Assembly: GCF_030209375.1 (NCBI RefSeq)
Contig: NZ_JARVSC010000001.1
Location: 558,001-622,000 of the forward strand
DNA from: Plantibacter sp. ME-Dv--P-122b
Lineage (GTDB): Bacteria > Actinomycetota > Actinomycetes > Actinomycetales > Microbacteriaceae
Length of the DNA: 64,000 nt
Direction: 5' to 3'
Part shown: positions 47,911 to 57,443 of the stretch, one piece after another
Layout of the letters: each line of letters begins with the position of its first letter
Position numbering within the stretch: the first letter of the stretch is position 1
Program-made: the position numbers and the translations under genes
Notes under the pieces: model-generated
What the model was told of the DNA's origin: nothing
What the model saw: only the letters and a program-made list of their open reading frames with translations
Database searches by the model: none

Positions 47911-49272
47911 ATGCCTCAGCTGTTTGGTACCGACGGCGTACGCGGACTCGCGAACGCCGACCTGACGGCAGACCTCGCTCTCGGCCTTGCCCAAGCCACC
48001 GCAGTGGTGCTTGGGCAAGGCCGTAGTGCTGAGGCCCGCCGTGCCGCCGGGAAGCGCCCGGTCGCCGTGCTCGCACGCGACCCCCGCATCTCCGGCGAGT
48101 TCCTGTCCGCCGCGGTCGCGGCGGGCCTGGCGTCCTCGGGCGTCGACGTGCTCGAGGCCGGCGTGCTGCCCACGCCCGCGACGGCGTTCCTCATCGCCGA
48201 CATCGACGCCGACTTCGGCGTGATGATCTCCGCCTCGCACAACCCCGCGCCGGACAACGGCATCAAGATCTTCGCCCGTGGCGGCACGAAGCTGCCCGAC
48301 GCCGTGGAACGCCGGATCGAGGAATACCTCGACCGCCCCAAGCTCAGCCCGACCGGCGCAGACGTCGGCCGGATCATCCGCTTCGCCGACGCCGAGGACC
48401 GTTACGTCCTCCACCTGCTCGGCAGCCTCCCGAACCGTCTCGACGGCATCCATGTCGTCCTCGACTGCGCGCATGGCGCGGCTGCGGGTGTATCGCCGGA
48501 GACCTTCCGCGATGCCGGGGCCAAGGTCACGATCATCGGCAACGACCCCGACGGCATGAACATCAACGACGGCGTCGGCTCCACGCACCTCGACCTCCTG
48601 TCCAAGGCGGTCCTCGAGCACGGCGCCGACCTCGGCATCGCTCACGACGGCGACGCCGACCGCTGCCTCGCCGTGGACGCCGCGGGCAAGGTCGTCGACG
48701 GCGACCAGATCATGGCCATCCTCGCGGTCTCGATGCAGGAGCGCGGCAAGCTCAAGGACGACACGCTCGTCGCAACGGTGATGAGCAACCTCGGCCTGCA
48801 CGTCGCGATGCGCGAACACGGCATCACCGTCGTCCAGACCGGGGTCGGCGACCGTTATGTCCTCGAAGCGATGAACGCGAACGCCTATTCGCTCGGGGGC
48901 GAGCAGTCGGGTCACGTCATCATGGCCGACTACGCGACCACCGGCGACGGCATCCTCACCGGCCTGCACATCGTGGCCGAGATGGCGCGCACCGGGAAGA
49001 CGCTCGCGGAGCTCGCCGCAGTGATGCAGGTGTACCCGCAGATCCTCGTCAACGTCACGGGTGTCGACCGCACCCGCCTCGTCGGCGACGAGGTCGTCGA
49101 CGCCGCCGTACAAGCTGCCGAAGCCGAGCTCGGAGACGACGGACGCGTGCTGTTGCGGCCGTCCGGCACCGAGCAGCTCGTCCGCGTCATGGTCGAGGCG
49201 GCCGACCAGCCGACCGCAGATCGTCTGGCGCACCGCCTCGCCGACGTCGTCCGCGAGCGACTCGCCATCTGA
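47911..49272 (+). CDS. glmM: Phosphoglucosamine mutase
   Basis: 453 residues. [11 protein letters not shown] start, phosphoserine loop [15 protein letters not shown] near residue 100, metal loop [13 protein letters not shown] near 245, substrate loop GGEQSGH near 325, and phosphate-binding [15 protein letters not shown] at the end. Converts glucosamine-6-P to glucosamine-1-P for UDP-GlcNAc. Bears a perfect 13-bp inverted repeat in its 5' coding part (47983-48022). Confidence 0.97.
   Translation: MPQLFGTDGVRGLANADLTADLALGLAQATAVVLGQGRSAEARRAAGKRPVAVLARDPRISGEFLSAAVAAGLASSGVDVLEAGVLPTPATAFLIADIDADFGVMISASHNPAPDNGIKIFARGGTKLPDAVERRIEEYLDRPKLSPTGADVGRIIRFADAEDRYVLHLLGSLPNRLDGIHVVLDCAHGAAAGVSPETFRDAGAKVTIIGNDPDGMNINDGVGSTHLDLLSKAVLEHGADLGIAHDGDADRCLAVDAAGKVVDGDQIMAILAVSMQERGKLKDDTLVATVMSNLGLHVAMREHGITVVQTGVGDRYVLEAMNANAYSLGGEQSGHVIMADYATTGDGILTGLHIVAEMARTGKTLAELAAVMQVYPQILVNVTGVDRTRLVGDEVVDAAVQAAEAELGDDGRVLLRPSGTEQLVRVMVEAADQPTADRLAHRLADVVRERLAI
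47983..48022 (+). repeat. Inverted repeat inside glmM
   Basis: GGCCTTGCCCAAG (47983-47995) and CTTGGGCAAGGCC (48010-48022) are perfect complements, with a partly paired 14-base centre. Starts 72 bases after the glmM ATG, so the mRNA should fold strongly there. Confidence 0.75.
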
Positions 49273-49318
49273 GTCGTCCGGCGGCTGGTCGGCACCGCAG
49301 CTGTGGAAGAGTGATCGC

Positions 49319-50272
49319 ATGACTTCGACGACGACGGGCGCTGCCTCCGGGCAGCCGACGCCCTACGTGGAGATCGACCGTGCCGAATGGGCGCGACTCG
49401 CTCCGGAGACGGCCACACCGCTCAGCGAGACCGAGGTCGTGCAGATCCGCGGCCTCGGGGACCGTCTCGACATGCGTGAGGTCGAGGAGGTCTACGTGCC
49501 GCTCAGCCGGCTGCTGAGCCTCTATGCGAAGGGCACCCAGGACCTCGGGCGCGCGACGAGCCGCTTCCTGGGCGACCAGGCGCTCCGGACGCCGTTCGTG
49601 ATCGGTGTGGCGGGTTCCGTGGCCGTCGGCAAGTCGACGATCGCGCGGCTGCTGCGCGAACTGCTGTCGCGCTGGCCGGACACCCCGCACGTCGAACTCG
49701 TGACGACCGACGGCTTCCTCTACCCGAACGAGGAGCTCCAGCGGCGCGGCATCATGGATCGGAAGGGCTTCCCGGAGTCCTACGACCGCCGTGCGCTCCT
49801 GCGGTTCATCACCGCGGTGAAGAGCGGCGCCGCCGAGGTGCGGGCACCGTTCTACTCGCACCTGCGCTACGACATCATCCCGACGGCGCAGGTCGTCGTC
49901 CGGCGCCCCGACGTCCTGATCGTCGAGGGCTTGAACGTGCTGCAGCCGGCTGCGACGGCGAGCGGACTCGCGATCAGCGACCTGTTCGACTTCAGCATCT
50001 ACGTCGACGCACGGACGCGCGACATCGAGTCCTGGTACGTCGACCGCTTCATGGCGCTCAAGCGGGGCGCGTTCTCGAACCCGAACTCGTTCTTCAACGT
50101 GTTCGCCGAGCTCTCCGACGAGGAGGCGGCCGATCAGGCGCGCGGGTTCTGGCGCTCGATCAACGAACCGAACCTCATCGACAACATCCGCCCGACCCGC
50201 TCACGGGCGAAGCTCGTGCTGCGGAAGGACTCGGATCACACGGTGTCCTCGGTGCTGCTCCGCAAGCTCTGA
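49319..50272 (+). CDS. coaA: Type I pantothenate kinase
   Basis: 317 residues from ATG 49319 (GGAAGAG six bases before it). Reading further upstream is antisense-like shadow within glmM. P-loop GVAGSVAVGKSTIARLL, TTDGFLYPNEEL, GFPESYDRRALL, and substrate region FSIYVDA then WYVDRFMALKRGAFSNPNSFF. First step of CoA synthesis, feedback-controlled by CoA in this type. Confidence 0.96.
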   Translation: MTSTTTGAASGQPTPYVEIDRAEWARLAPETATPLSETEVVQIRGLGDRLDMREVEEVYVPLSRLLSLYAKGTQDLGRATSRFLGDQALRTPFVIGVAGSVAVGKSTIARLLRELLSRWPDTPHVELVTTDGFLYPNEELQRRGIMDRKGFPESYDRRALLRFITAVKSGAAEVRAPFYSHLRYDIIPTAQVVVRRPDVLIVEGLNVLQPAATASGLAISDLFDFSIYVDARTRDIESWYVDRFMALKRGAFSNPNSFFNVFAELSDEEAADQARGFWRSINEPNLIDNIRPTRSRAKLVLRKDSDHTVSSVLLRKL

Positions 50273-50385
50273 CCTGCGGCAGGGGAAGGGCCCGGGAACC
50301 GGTGGATCTCGGCAAGACCGTCCTGCTCCGAGGCTGAGCGCCGGCGCCTCGAGGTTGGTGCAGGATCCTCGCAAACTCGCGCGAT

Positions 50386-50391
50386 TATGCT
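50386..50391 (+). promoter_or_regulatory. -10 box for glmS (leaderless type)
   Basis: TATGCT, seven bases before ATG 50399. No Shine-Dalgarno sequence in between. An ATG two codons into the box (50387) would add residues before the essential N-terminal Cys and is rejected. Confidence 0.5.
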
Positions 50392-50398
50392 GCTCTAC

Positions 50399-52246
50399 AT
50401 GTGTGGAATCGTAGGATACGTCGGGAACGACAAGACGGTGGACGTCCTCATGGGCGGACTCAAGCGGCTCGAGTACCGGGGGTACGACTCCGCCGGGATC
50501 GCCGTGCTCGACGCGACGGGTTCGCTGAACACCCGGAAGCGCGCCGGGAAGCTGGCCGTCCTCACCGAGGACCTCGCCGCGAACCCCATCGCGCCGGGCT
50601 CGACCGGCATCGGTCACACCCGTTGGGCGACCCACGGTGGACCGACGGACCGCAACGCGCACCCGCACCTCGGTGACGAAGGGCGCCTCGCGCTCATCCA
50701 CAACGGCATCATCGAGAACTTCGCCGAACTGCGCGCGGAGCTCCTCGCGGACGGCTTCACCTTCGAGAGCGACACCGACACCGAGATCGCCGCCGTGCTC
50801 ATCGGCCGCGAGTACCGTTCCACCGGCGACCTCACTGAAGCCTTCCGTCGCGTCGTCGCTCGCCTGGACGGCGCCTTCACGCTGCTCGCCATGCACCAGG
50901 ACCTGCCCGGTGTCGTCATCGGTGCGCGTCGGAACTCGCCGCTCGTCATCGGGCTCGGCGACGGCGAGAACTTCCTCGGGTCGGACGTCGCCGCGTTCGT
51001 GCAGTACACCCAGCGCGCGGTCGCGATCGGCCAGGACCAGATGGTCGTCATCACGCCCGACGACGTGACGGTCACCGACTTCTCCGGCAACCACGTCGTG
51101 ACCGAGCCGTTCGAGATCCAGTGGGACGCCTCGGCGGCCGACAAGGGCGGTTGGTCGAGCTTCATGGCGAAGGAGATCAGCGAGGAGCCCGACGCGGTCG
51201 CGAACACGATCCGCGGGCGGGTCGAGGGCGGCCAGGTCGTCATCCCCGAACTCGCCGGTCTCGACGAGCTCTTCCTCGACATCGACCGCATCGTGATCAT
51301 CGCCTGCGGCACCGCCGCCTATGCGGGCACGGTCGGCACCTACGCGATCGAGCGCTGGGCCGGGATCCCGGTCACCGTCGAGCTGAGCCACGAGTTCCGC
51401 TACCGCGACCCGGTCATCGACGCGCGCACGCTCGTCATCTCGGTGAGCCAGTCGGGCGAGACCATGGACACGCTCATGGCGGTGCGTTTCGCGAGCGAGT
51501 CCGGCGCGAAGACCCTGTCGATCTGCAACACCCAGGGCGCCACGATCGCGCGCGAGTCGGACGCCGTGGTGTACACCCACGCGGGGCCCGAGGTCGCGGT
51601 CGCGTCCACGAAGGCGTTCACCGCCCAGATCACGGCGCTGTACCTGTTCGGGTTGCACCTCGCGCGGGTCCGCGGCACCCAGACGCCGGCGTTCCTGGCG
51701 TCGCAGGTCGAGGAGCTGCAGGCCGTGCCCGACAAGATCGCCAGCATCCTCGGGGCGTCCGAGAAGATCGCGCAGCTCGCCCACTGGATGGCCGACTCCC
51801 GCGCGGTGCTCTTCCTCGGTCGCCACGTCGGATACCCGATCGCGCTCGAGGGCGCGCTGAAGCTCAAGGAGCTCGCGTACATCCACGCCGAAGGCTTCGC
51901 CGGCGGTGAGCTCAAGCACGGCCCGATCGCCCTGATCGAGCCGGGTCAGCCCGTCTTCGTCGTCGTCCCGAGCCCGCGCGGCTCGGCGATCCTGCACCCG
52001 AAGGTCATCTCGACCATCGAGGAGATCCGCGCACGCGGTGCCCGGGTCATCGCGATCGCTGAGCAGGGCGACGCCGCCGTCCTGCCATCGGCCGACGAGG
52101 TCATCCCGATCCCGCTCGCCGGTCCGCTGTTCGAGCCCCTGCTCGCCGTCATCCCGCTGCACATCTTCGCGATGGAGCTCGCGACGGCGAAGGGCCTCGA
52201 CGTCGACCAGCCGCGCAACCTCGCGAAGTCCGTCACGGTCGAGTAG
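50399..52246 (+). CDS. glmS: Glutamine-fructose-6-phosphate aminotransferase (isomerizing)
   Basis: 615 residues from ATG 50399, which places the nucleophile Cys directly after Met (CGIVGYVGND). Glutaminase domain about 1-240 with GHTRWATHGGPTDRNAHPH and FESDTDTE. Two SIS sugar-isomerase domains follow (ACGTAAYAG, SQSGETMDT, then LGRHVGYPIALEGALKLKELAYIHAEGFAGGELKHGP). It ends KSVTVE as usual. Makes glucosamine-6-P, the substrate of GlmM. Confidence 0.97.
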   Translation: MCGIVGYVGNDKTVDVLMGGLKRLEYRGYDSAGIAVLDATGSLNTRKRAGKLAVLTEDLAANPIAPGSTGIGHTRWATHGGPTDRNAHPHLGDEGRLALIHNGIIENFAELRAELLADGFTFESDTDTEIAAVLIGREYRSTGDLTEAFRRVVARLDGAFTLLAMHQDLPGVVIGARRNSPLVIGLGDGENFLGSDVAAFVQYTQRAVAIGQDQMVVITPDDVTVTDFSGNHVVTEPFEIQWDASAADKGGWSSFMAKEISEEPDAVANTIRGRVEGGQVVIPELAGLDELFLDIDRIVIIACGTAAYAGTVGTYAIERWAGIPVTVELSHEFRYRDPVIDARTLVISVSQSGETMDTLMAVRFASESGAKTLSICNTQGATIARESDAVVYTHAGPEVAVASTKAFTAQITALYLFGLHLARVRGTQTPAFLASQVEELQAVPDKIASILGASEKIAQLAHWMADSRAVLFLGRHVGYPIALEGALKLKELAYIHAEGFAGGELKHGPIALIEPGQPVFVVVPSPRGSAILHPKVISTIEEIRARGARVIAIAEQGDAAVLPSADEVIPIPLAGPLFEPLLAVIPLHIFAMELATAKGLDVDQPRNLAKSVTVE

Positions 52247-52257
52247 GGACGGTCCGC

Positions 52258-52288
52258 GAGGCCCGAGGTGGCCCGTCGTGCGGGCCTC
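52258..52288 (+). terminator. Possible terminator after glmS
   Basis: GAGGCCCG (52258-52265) pairs with CGGGCCTC (52281-52288). The alternative GGCCCG/CGGGCC stem with loop TCGTG uses the same right arm. GC-rich, no T-tract. Confidence 0.45.
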
Positions 52289-52308
52289 CGGGCCGCACAC
52301 GACGGCCG

Positions 52309-52314
52309 TAGAGT
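52309..52314 (+). promoter_or_regulatory. -10 box for acpS (leaderless type)
   Basis: TAGAGT six bases before ATG 52321. Confidence 0.45.
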
Positions 52315-52320
52315 AGAGGG

Positions 52321-52677
52321 ATGATCATCGGCATCGGGGTGGACCTGGTCGACCTCGCACGGTTCGAACGGGCGATCACCCGCACCCCGAACCTGCTGGC
52401 CAGGCTCTTCGTCCCGTCGGAACGCGACCTCCCGCTGCGCTCCCTCGCCGGCCGGTTCGCCGCCAAGGAGGCGCTCATCAAGGCACTCGGCTCCTCGGAC
52501 GGCATCCGGTGGCAGGAGATGGCGATCGTGAACGGCCCCGAGGGGAAGCCCGACTTCGCGCTGTCCGGCGTCACGGCGGGTGTCGTGGCCGAGCGGGGGA
52601 TCACCAGCATGCACCTGACCATGACGCACGACGCCGGGGTCGCCGTCGCCTTCGTCGTCGCTGAGCGGGAGGGATGA
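52321..52677 (+). CDS. acpS: Holo-[acyl-carrier-protein] synthase
   Basis: 118 residues. MIIGIGVDLVDLARFERA with the metal-binding Asp, and RFAAKEALIKALG with the catalytic Glu/Lys, both standard for AcpS. Transfers phosphopantetheine from CoA to ACP, which fits the nearby coaA. The stop overlaps alr by ATGA. Confidence 0.95.
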   Translation: MIIGIGVDLVDLARFERAITRTPNLLARLFVPSERDLPLRSLAGRFAAKEALIKALGSSDGIRWQEMAIVNGPEGKPDFALSGVTAGVVAERGITSMHLTMTHDAGVAVAFVVAEREG

Positions 52678-53834
52678 CGCCTGTGCCCGAGCACGACCCG
52701 CGCCCGACCCGCGAGGCGATCATCGACCTCGACGCCCTGCGCCACAACGTCCGTCGCCTCCGCGAGGTGACCGGCGTCGGCGAACTGATCGTCGTCGTCA
52801 AGGCCGACGCCTACGGGCACGGTGCCGAGGCCATCGCCCGCGCGGCGGTCGAGGCGGGGGCCGATCGTCTGGGTGTCGCCGACATCACGGAGGGCGTCGC
52901 GCTCCGCGCTGCGGGAGTCACTGCGCCGATCCTCGCGTGGCTGCATGGCCCGCAGGCCGCCTTCGGCGCCGCACTCGACGCCGGGATCGACCTCGGTCTG
53001 TCGTCGGTGGCGCAGCTCGACCGCGTGATCGAGGCCGCTCGGGATCGGCCGTCCGTCGTGCCGGCCGTCCAGTTCAAACTCGAGACCGGCCTCAGCCGGA
53101 ACGGTGCGGCGGAAGCCGACTGGCCGGAACTCTTCCGGGCCGCCGCAGCCGCCGAGACCGCTGGGCTCATCCGGGTCGACGGGCTGTTCTCGCACGTCTC
53201 CAACACCTCCACCGCCGACGACCGGGCCGCCGCTGCCCGCTTCGAACGCGGTGTCACCCTCGCCAGGGAGGCCGGTCTCGCACCGCGGAGTCTGCACCTC
53301 GCCGCGTCGGCGGCAGCGCTCGGTGAGCCGGCCCTCCGGTACGACGCCGTCCGCCTCGGACTCGCCGTGTACGGCCTGTCGCCCTTCGAACCCACCGAGG
53401 ACGTCGACCGCTCGGCCGACGCCTTCGGCCTCCGCCCCGTCATGACCCTCCGGGCGTCGGTCGCCGCGGTGCGTCGGGTCGAACCTGGTGCCGGGGTGTC
53501 CTACGACTACAGCTACCGGACCAGCACGGCGACGACGCTCGCCCTCATCCCGCTCGGATACGCCGACGGCGTGCCGCGGAGCGCCTCGAACGCCGGCCCG
53601 GTCGTGATCAACGGACGCCGCTACCGGGTGTGCGGGCGGATCGCGATGGACCAGTTCGTCGTCGACGTCGGCGACGACGCGGTCGCGGTGGGCGACGACG
53701 CCGTGCTGTTCGGCGATCCGGCGTCCGGCGCGCCGCGTGTCGAGGAGTGGGCGGAGGCCGCCGGCACCATCAACTACGAACTCGTCACCCGCATCGGGCC
53801 GCGCGTGGTCCGGACGACCAGGGAGCGGTCATGA
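52674..53834 (+). CDS. alr: Alanine racemase
   Basis: 386 residues. PLP lysine in VVVKADAYGHGA near residue 43, FKLETGLSRNG, FSHVSNTST, catalytic Tyr in GAGVSYDYSYRT near 275, and IAMDQFVVDVG. Supplies D-Ala for peptidoglycan. Overlaps acpS at its start and tsaE at its stop, each by four bases. Confidence 0.96.
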   Translation: MTPVPEHDPRPTREAIIDLDALRHNVRRLREVTGVGELIVVVKADAYGHGAEAIARAAVEAGADRLGVADITEGVALRAAGVTAPILAWLHGPQAAFGAALDAGIDLGLSSVAQLDRVIEAARDRPSVVPAVQFKLETGLSRNGAAEADWPELFRAAAAAETAGLIRVDGLFSHVSNTSTADDRAAAARFERGVTLAREAGLAPRSLHLAASAAALGEPALRYDAVRLGLAVYGLSPFEPTEDVDRSADAFGLRPVMTLRASVAAVRRVEPGAGVSYDYSYRTSTATTLALIPLGYADGVPRSASNAGPVVINGRRYRVCGRIAMDQFVVDVGDDAVAVGDDAVLFGDPASGAPRVEEWAEAAGTINYELVTRIGPRVVRTTRERS

Positions 53835-54331
53835 CCGATCACGTCCTCACCCCGGGTACCGTCGAGGTGGCCACGCCCGAAGCGATGCACGCGTACGGCG
53901 TCCGACTCGGCACGGAACTGCGTGCAGGGCAGCTCCTGGTCCTGACCGGGCCGCTCGGAGCAGGCAAGACGACCCTCACGCGTGGGATCGGCGAGGGCCT
54001 CGGGGTCCGTGGCCCCGTCACCAGCCCCACCTTCGTGCTCGCCAGGACACACCCGAGCCTCGTCGGCGGCCCGCCGCTCGTCCACGTGGACGCCTACCGG
54101 CTCGGCTCGGCGCTCGAACTCGACGATCTCGACATCGACTTCGCCCGATCCGTCGTCGTGGTGGAATGGGGAGCCGGATTGCTCGACGGCGTGGTCCCCA
54201 CCTGGTTCGAGCTCGTCATCGAGCGTCCGACCGGAGCCGGCGACGAGCCCGTGACGGACGATGCCGGCGAGGAACCGATCGAGCGCCGGACGCTCACGCT
54301 CTCGCGGTACCCCGCGACCGACGCCGGGTAG
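53831..54331 (+). CDS. tsaE: tRNA threonylcarbamoyladenosine biosynthesis ATPase TsaE
   Basis: 166 residues from ATG 53831. In-frame sequence upstream lies inside alr. Walker A GPLGAGKTTLTRGIGEGLGV, switch VTSPTFVLARTHPS, HVDAYRLGS, and VVVVEWGAGLLDG. Regulates the TsaB-TsaD complex that makes t6A37 in ANN-decoding tRNAs. Coupled to alr by ATGA. Confidence 0.95.
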   Translation: MTDHVLTPGTVEVATPEAMHAYGVRLGTELRAGQLLVLTGPLGAGKTTLTRGIGEGLGVRGPVTSPTFVLARTHPSLVGGPPLVHVDAYRLGSALELDDLDIDFARSVVVVEWGAGLLDGVVPTWFELVIERPTGAGDEPVTDDAGEEPIERRTLTLSRYPATDAG

Positions 54332-54334
54332 GCT
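54329..54334 (+). promoter_or_regulatory. -10-like box before tsaB
   Basis: TAGGCT, seven bases before GTG 54342, overlapping the tsaE stop codon. The same hexamer precedes the GNAT gene at 44791. Confidence 0.4.
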
Positions 54335-54341
54335 GGACGAC

Positions 54342-54971
54342 GTGCTGTTGGCGATCGATACATCCGCGGGTTCGAGTGTCGCCGTCGTCACTCTGGGTGG
54401 CGAGGTGCTGGCCGAACGGTCCTCCGACGACCCGATGCGGCACGCCGAGGTCATCGGGACGCTCGTCGCCGGATGCCTCGACGACGCCGGGATCGAGGTC
54501 GCCGCGCTCACCGGGCTGGTCGCGGGCATGGGGCCAGGGCCGTTCACCGGTCTCCGGATCGGGATCGCCGCGGCCCGCAGCTTCGGGATCGGCGCAGGCC
54601 TCCCGGTGCACCCCGTGGTGAGCCACGACGCGATCGCGCTCGACGCCTACCGGTCCGGTTCCGCCGCACCCGACGCCACGCTCCTCGTGGTCACCGACGC
54701 CCGCCGTCGCGAACGCTACTGGACGAGCTACGCCGGACTCGACGCAGCCGGCCTCCCGGTCCGCGTCGAGGGGCCGGCCCTTGCGAAACCCGACGACCTG
54801 CCGACCTCCGAGTCCGTGCGCCTCGACGCGCTGGTCGTCCCCGCCGGGGCGTTGGGACAGGTCGCCGCCGCACTCCTCGCCACCGACGGCGAGTTCGCGG
54901 GGGAGGAGCCGTTGTACCTCCGCTCGCCCGACGTCACGATGTCCGCGGGCACCAAGCGGGTGACGGCGTGA
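54342..54971 (+). CDS. tsaB: tRNA threonylcarbamoyladenosine biosynthesis protein TsaB
   Basis: 209 residues from GTG 54342. Upstream in-frame residues come from tsaE sequence. [15 protein letters not shown] start, [21 protein letters not shown] core, and a final [16 protein letters not shown]-fold scaffold that binds TsaD and TsaE. The stop overlaps rimI by GTGA. Confidence 0.94.
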   Translation: MLLAIDTSAGSSVAVVTLGGEVLAERSSDDPMRHAEVIGTLVAGCLDDAGIEVAALTGLVAGMGPGPFTGLRIGIAAARSFGIGAGLPVHPVVSHDAIALDAYRSGSAAPDATLLVVTDARRRERYWTSYAGLDAAGLPVRVEGPALAKPDDLPTSESVRLDALVVPAGALGQVAAALLATDGEFAGEEPLYLRSPDVTMSAGTKRVTA

Positions 54972-55504
54972 GCTGGTCGCTGCGCCGCGCCGGTGTCGCC
55001 GACCTCGACGCGATCATGCAGCTCGAGCACACCGTCTTCGTGAACGACGCCTGGTCGGCGGACATGATGCGCGCCGAACTGTCGTCGCCGCACGGGTACT
55101 ACCTCGTCGCGACGGAGGTCGACGCCGACGACGCGACGCTCGCGGGCTACGGCGGGCTGTTCGCACCGTCCCGGTCCGACGACGCCGACATCCAGACCAT
55201 CGCGGTCGCCGGGCACGCCAGAGGACGAGGCCTCGGACGACTCCTCATGCAGGCGCTCATCGAGCAGGCCAGGCAGCAGGACGTCGCCCAGGTCTTCCTC
55301 GAGGTCAGGGCCGACAACCCCGTGGCGATCGCGCTGTACCGGAGTCTCGGCTTCGAGGAACTCGGCGTCCGCCCTGGTTACTACCAGCCGGACGACGTCG
55401 ACGCCATCGTCATGCGACTCACGGTCCAGCCGAGGCCGCCCATGCCCACCCACGGGCAGTCCCCGCTCGACCAGACCGATCAGCACCCCGGGAGCATCGC
55501 GTGA
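54968..55504 (+). CDS. rimI: Ribosomal-protein-alanine N-acetyltransferase
   Basis: 178 residues from GTG 54968. GNAT fold: [27 protein letters not shown] acetyl-CoA loop and [30 protein letters not shown], the RimI signature. About 20 extra Pro-rich residues at the C-terminus. RimI acetylates the N-terminus of S18. Lies between tsaB and tsaD with four-base overlaps, a common arrangement. Confidence 0.92.
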   Translation: MSWSLRRAGVADLDAIMQLEHTVFVNDAWSADMMRAELSSPHGYYLVATEVDADDATLAGYGGLFAPSRSDDADIQTIAVAGHARGRGLGRLLMQALIEQARQQDVAQVFLEVRADNPVAIALYRSLGFEELGVRPGYYQPDDVDAIVMRLTVQPRPPMPTHGQSPLDQTDQHPGSIA

Positions 55505-56559
55505 ACCGTGCAGAACCGCTCGTCCTCGGCATCGAGACGAGTTGCGACGAGACCGGGATCGGCATCGTCCGCGGACACCACCTGCTGGCGAACACCATCG
55601 CCTCGAGCATGGACGAACACGCACGGTACGGTGGCGTCGTCCCGGAGGTCGCCGCGCGCGCCCACCTCGAGGCGCTCGAGCCCACGCTCACGGCGGCGCT
55701 CGCCGAGGCCGGCATCGCCCTGGCCGACCTCGACGCCGTCGCGGTGACGAGCGGCCCCGGTCTGTCCGGCGCGCTCATGGTCGGCGTCGGCGCAGCGAAG
55801 GCGCTCGCCGTGTCCCTCGGCAAACCGCTGTACGCCGTGAACCACCTCGTCGGGCACGTCGGCGCCGACGTGCTCGACTCCGAAGACGGGACGATCGAGT
55901 ACCCGACGATCGCCCTGCTGGTGTCCGGCGGGCACACCTCGCTGCTGCTCGTGCGGGACCTCGTGTCGGACGTCGAACTCCTCGGTGAGACCATCGACGA
56001 CGCGGCGGGAGAGGCCTTCGACAAGGTCGCGCGCATCCTCGGCCTGCCCTACCCGGGCGGGCCGCAGATCGACCGGGCGGCCGTCGGCGGCGACCCGAAG
56101 ACGATCCGGTTCCCCCGCGGACTCAGCCTGCCGAAGGACATGGAGCGGCATCGGTACGACTTCTCCTTCTCCGGCTTGAAGACGGCCGTGGCACGCTGGG
56201 TCGAGGCGAAGCAGGATGCCGGGGAGCCGGTCCCGGTCGCGGACGTCGCCGCCAGCTTCCGCGAGGCCGTCGTCGACGTGCTCGTCTCGAAGGCAGTCAA
56301 GGCGTGCACTGAGCTCGGCGTACCCCGCCTGCTGCTGGGGGGTGGCGTCATAGCGAACGCACGGCTCCGCGAGGTGGCCGCCGAACGCACCGCTGCGGCC
56401 GGGATCGAACTGCGCATCCCGCCGTTGCAGCTGTGCACCGACAACGGCGCGATGATCGCCGCGCTCGCCGCGCAGCTCATCTCCGCCGGACACGAGCCGT
56501 CCTCGCTGGGCTTCGGCGCCGACTCGACTCTGCCGGTCACCGAGATCCAGGTGCACTGA
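55501..56559 (+). CDS. tsaD: tRNA N6-adenosine threonylcarbamoyltransferase TsaD
   Basis: 352 residues. [16 protein letters not shown] start, [16 protein letters not shown], metal motif NHLVGH (His-x3-His) near residue 115, [32 protein letters not shown], and [15 protein letters not shown]. Transfers threonylcarbamoyl to A37 of tRNA. End of the alr-tsaE-tsaB-rimI-tsaD chain. Confidence 0.97.
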   Translation: MNRAEPLVLGIETSCDETGIGIVRGHHLLANTIASSMDEHARYGGVVPEVAARAHLEALEPTLTAALAEAGIALADLDAVAVTSGPGLSGALMVGVGAAKALAVSLGKPLYAVNHLVGHVGADVLDSEDGTIEYPTIALLVSGGHTSLLLVRDLVSDVELLGETIDDAAGEAFDKVARILGLPYPGGPQIDRAAVGGDPKTIRFPRGLSLPKDMERHRYDFSFSGLKTAVARWVEAKQDAGEPVPVADVAASFREAVVDVLVSKAVKACTELGVPRLLLGGGVIANARLREVAAERTAAAGIELRIPPLQLCTDNGAMIAALAAQLISAGHEPSSLGFGADSTLPVTEIQVH

Positions 56560-56653
56560 CCGCTCGACCAGCCGTCTCCCGACCGTCGACCGGATGCGCG
56601 GACGTCGGCGCATAGGATGGGCCGGTACCCGGTCACGGATCGAAGGAGCGGCG

Positions 56654-57403
56654 ATGGATCAGCACGAGCACCCCGACGGACGACCTCAGCACCAGGACGG
56701 TGCGGTGGACGGGCAGTCGCGCCCGCCGCAGGCCGAGCAGCCGAACGGGCAGCCGCAGCAGCCGTGGGGCCAGCAGCCTCCGCCCCAGGCTCAGCCCCAG
56801 CCTCAGCAGCCTTGGCCTTCGTACCAGCCGCCGCAGCCGTCTCAGCATGCAGGTGTCGCGCCGCAGGGCCAGCAGCAGCCGTACCAGCCCCAGCCGCACG
56901 GACCGCAGCAGCCGTACCAGCCCCAGGGCCAGGCCTTCCCGCCGCCGACGGACTGGCAGAACGGCTCCGGCTCGCCCGTCACACCGCAGGCGCGCCCCGC
57001 ACAGCAGGCTTCGTCCCCTTCGGCGCCTCCGTCGGGTTGGCAGGGCGACCACGCGACCTATCTGCAGACGGTGCCGACGGCGGTCTACCAGGCACCGAGC
57101 CAGGGAGGCTACGCCGCGTACCAGCAGTCGCAGACGCCGACCCCAGCCGCGTCGACCAGGACCTCGCGGAGCACCTGGTCGCTCATCACCGGTGTCGTCG
57201 GGCTCGTCGTCTCCGTCTTCGTCGGTTGGGGCTTCCCCCTGTCGATCGCCGCGATCGTGCTCGGGTTCGGAGCCAGACGCCGCGAGCCGCAGGGCCGAGG
57301 GCGCGCGCTCACCGGCCTCGTGACCGGGTTCGTCGGCCTCGCCTGCTCGGTCGGCTGGCTCGTCTACAGCGTCGTCGTGATCATCGGGTACGTCTCGACC
57401 TGA
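56654..57403 (+). CDS. Pro/Gln-rich DUF4190-like membrane protein
   Basis: 249 residues from ATG 56654 with AAGGAG five bases before it. About 165 residues of Pro/Gln/Gly low complexity (QPYQPQPHGPQQPYQPQ) precede two hydrophobic segments near 182-205 and 225-247, joined by a short GFGARRREPQGRG loop: the DUF4190 hairpin. Cytoplasmic disordered head, function unknown. Similar in style to the Gln-rich protein at 18.6 kb but not clearly related. Confidence 0.82.
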   Translation: MDQHEHPDGRPQHQDGAVDGQSRPPQAEQPNGQPQQPWGQQPPPQAQPQPQQPWPSYQPPQPSQHAGVAPQGQQQPYQPQPHGPQQPYQPQGQAFPPPTDWQNGSGSPVTPQARPAQQASSPSAPPSGWQGDHATYLQTVPTAVYQAPSQGGYAAYQQSQTPTPAASTRTSRSTWSLITGVVGLVVSVFVGWGFPLSIAAIVLGFGARRREPQGRGRALTGLVTGFVGLACSVGWLVYSVVVIIGYVST

Positions 57404-57423
57404 TCCTCCTCGGGGCGCTGCGG

Positions 57424-57442
57424 CCCGACGGACGCCGTCGGG
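57424..57442. terminator. Bidirectional terminator between convergent genes
   Basis: CCCGACG and CGTCGGG pair over GACGC, in the 40-base gap between the convergent DUF4190-like and methyltransferase genes. Confidence 0.6.
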
Positions 57443-57443
57443 G

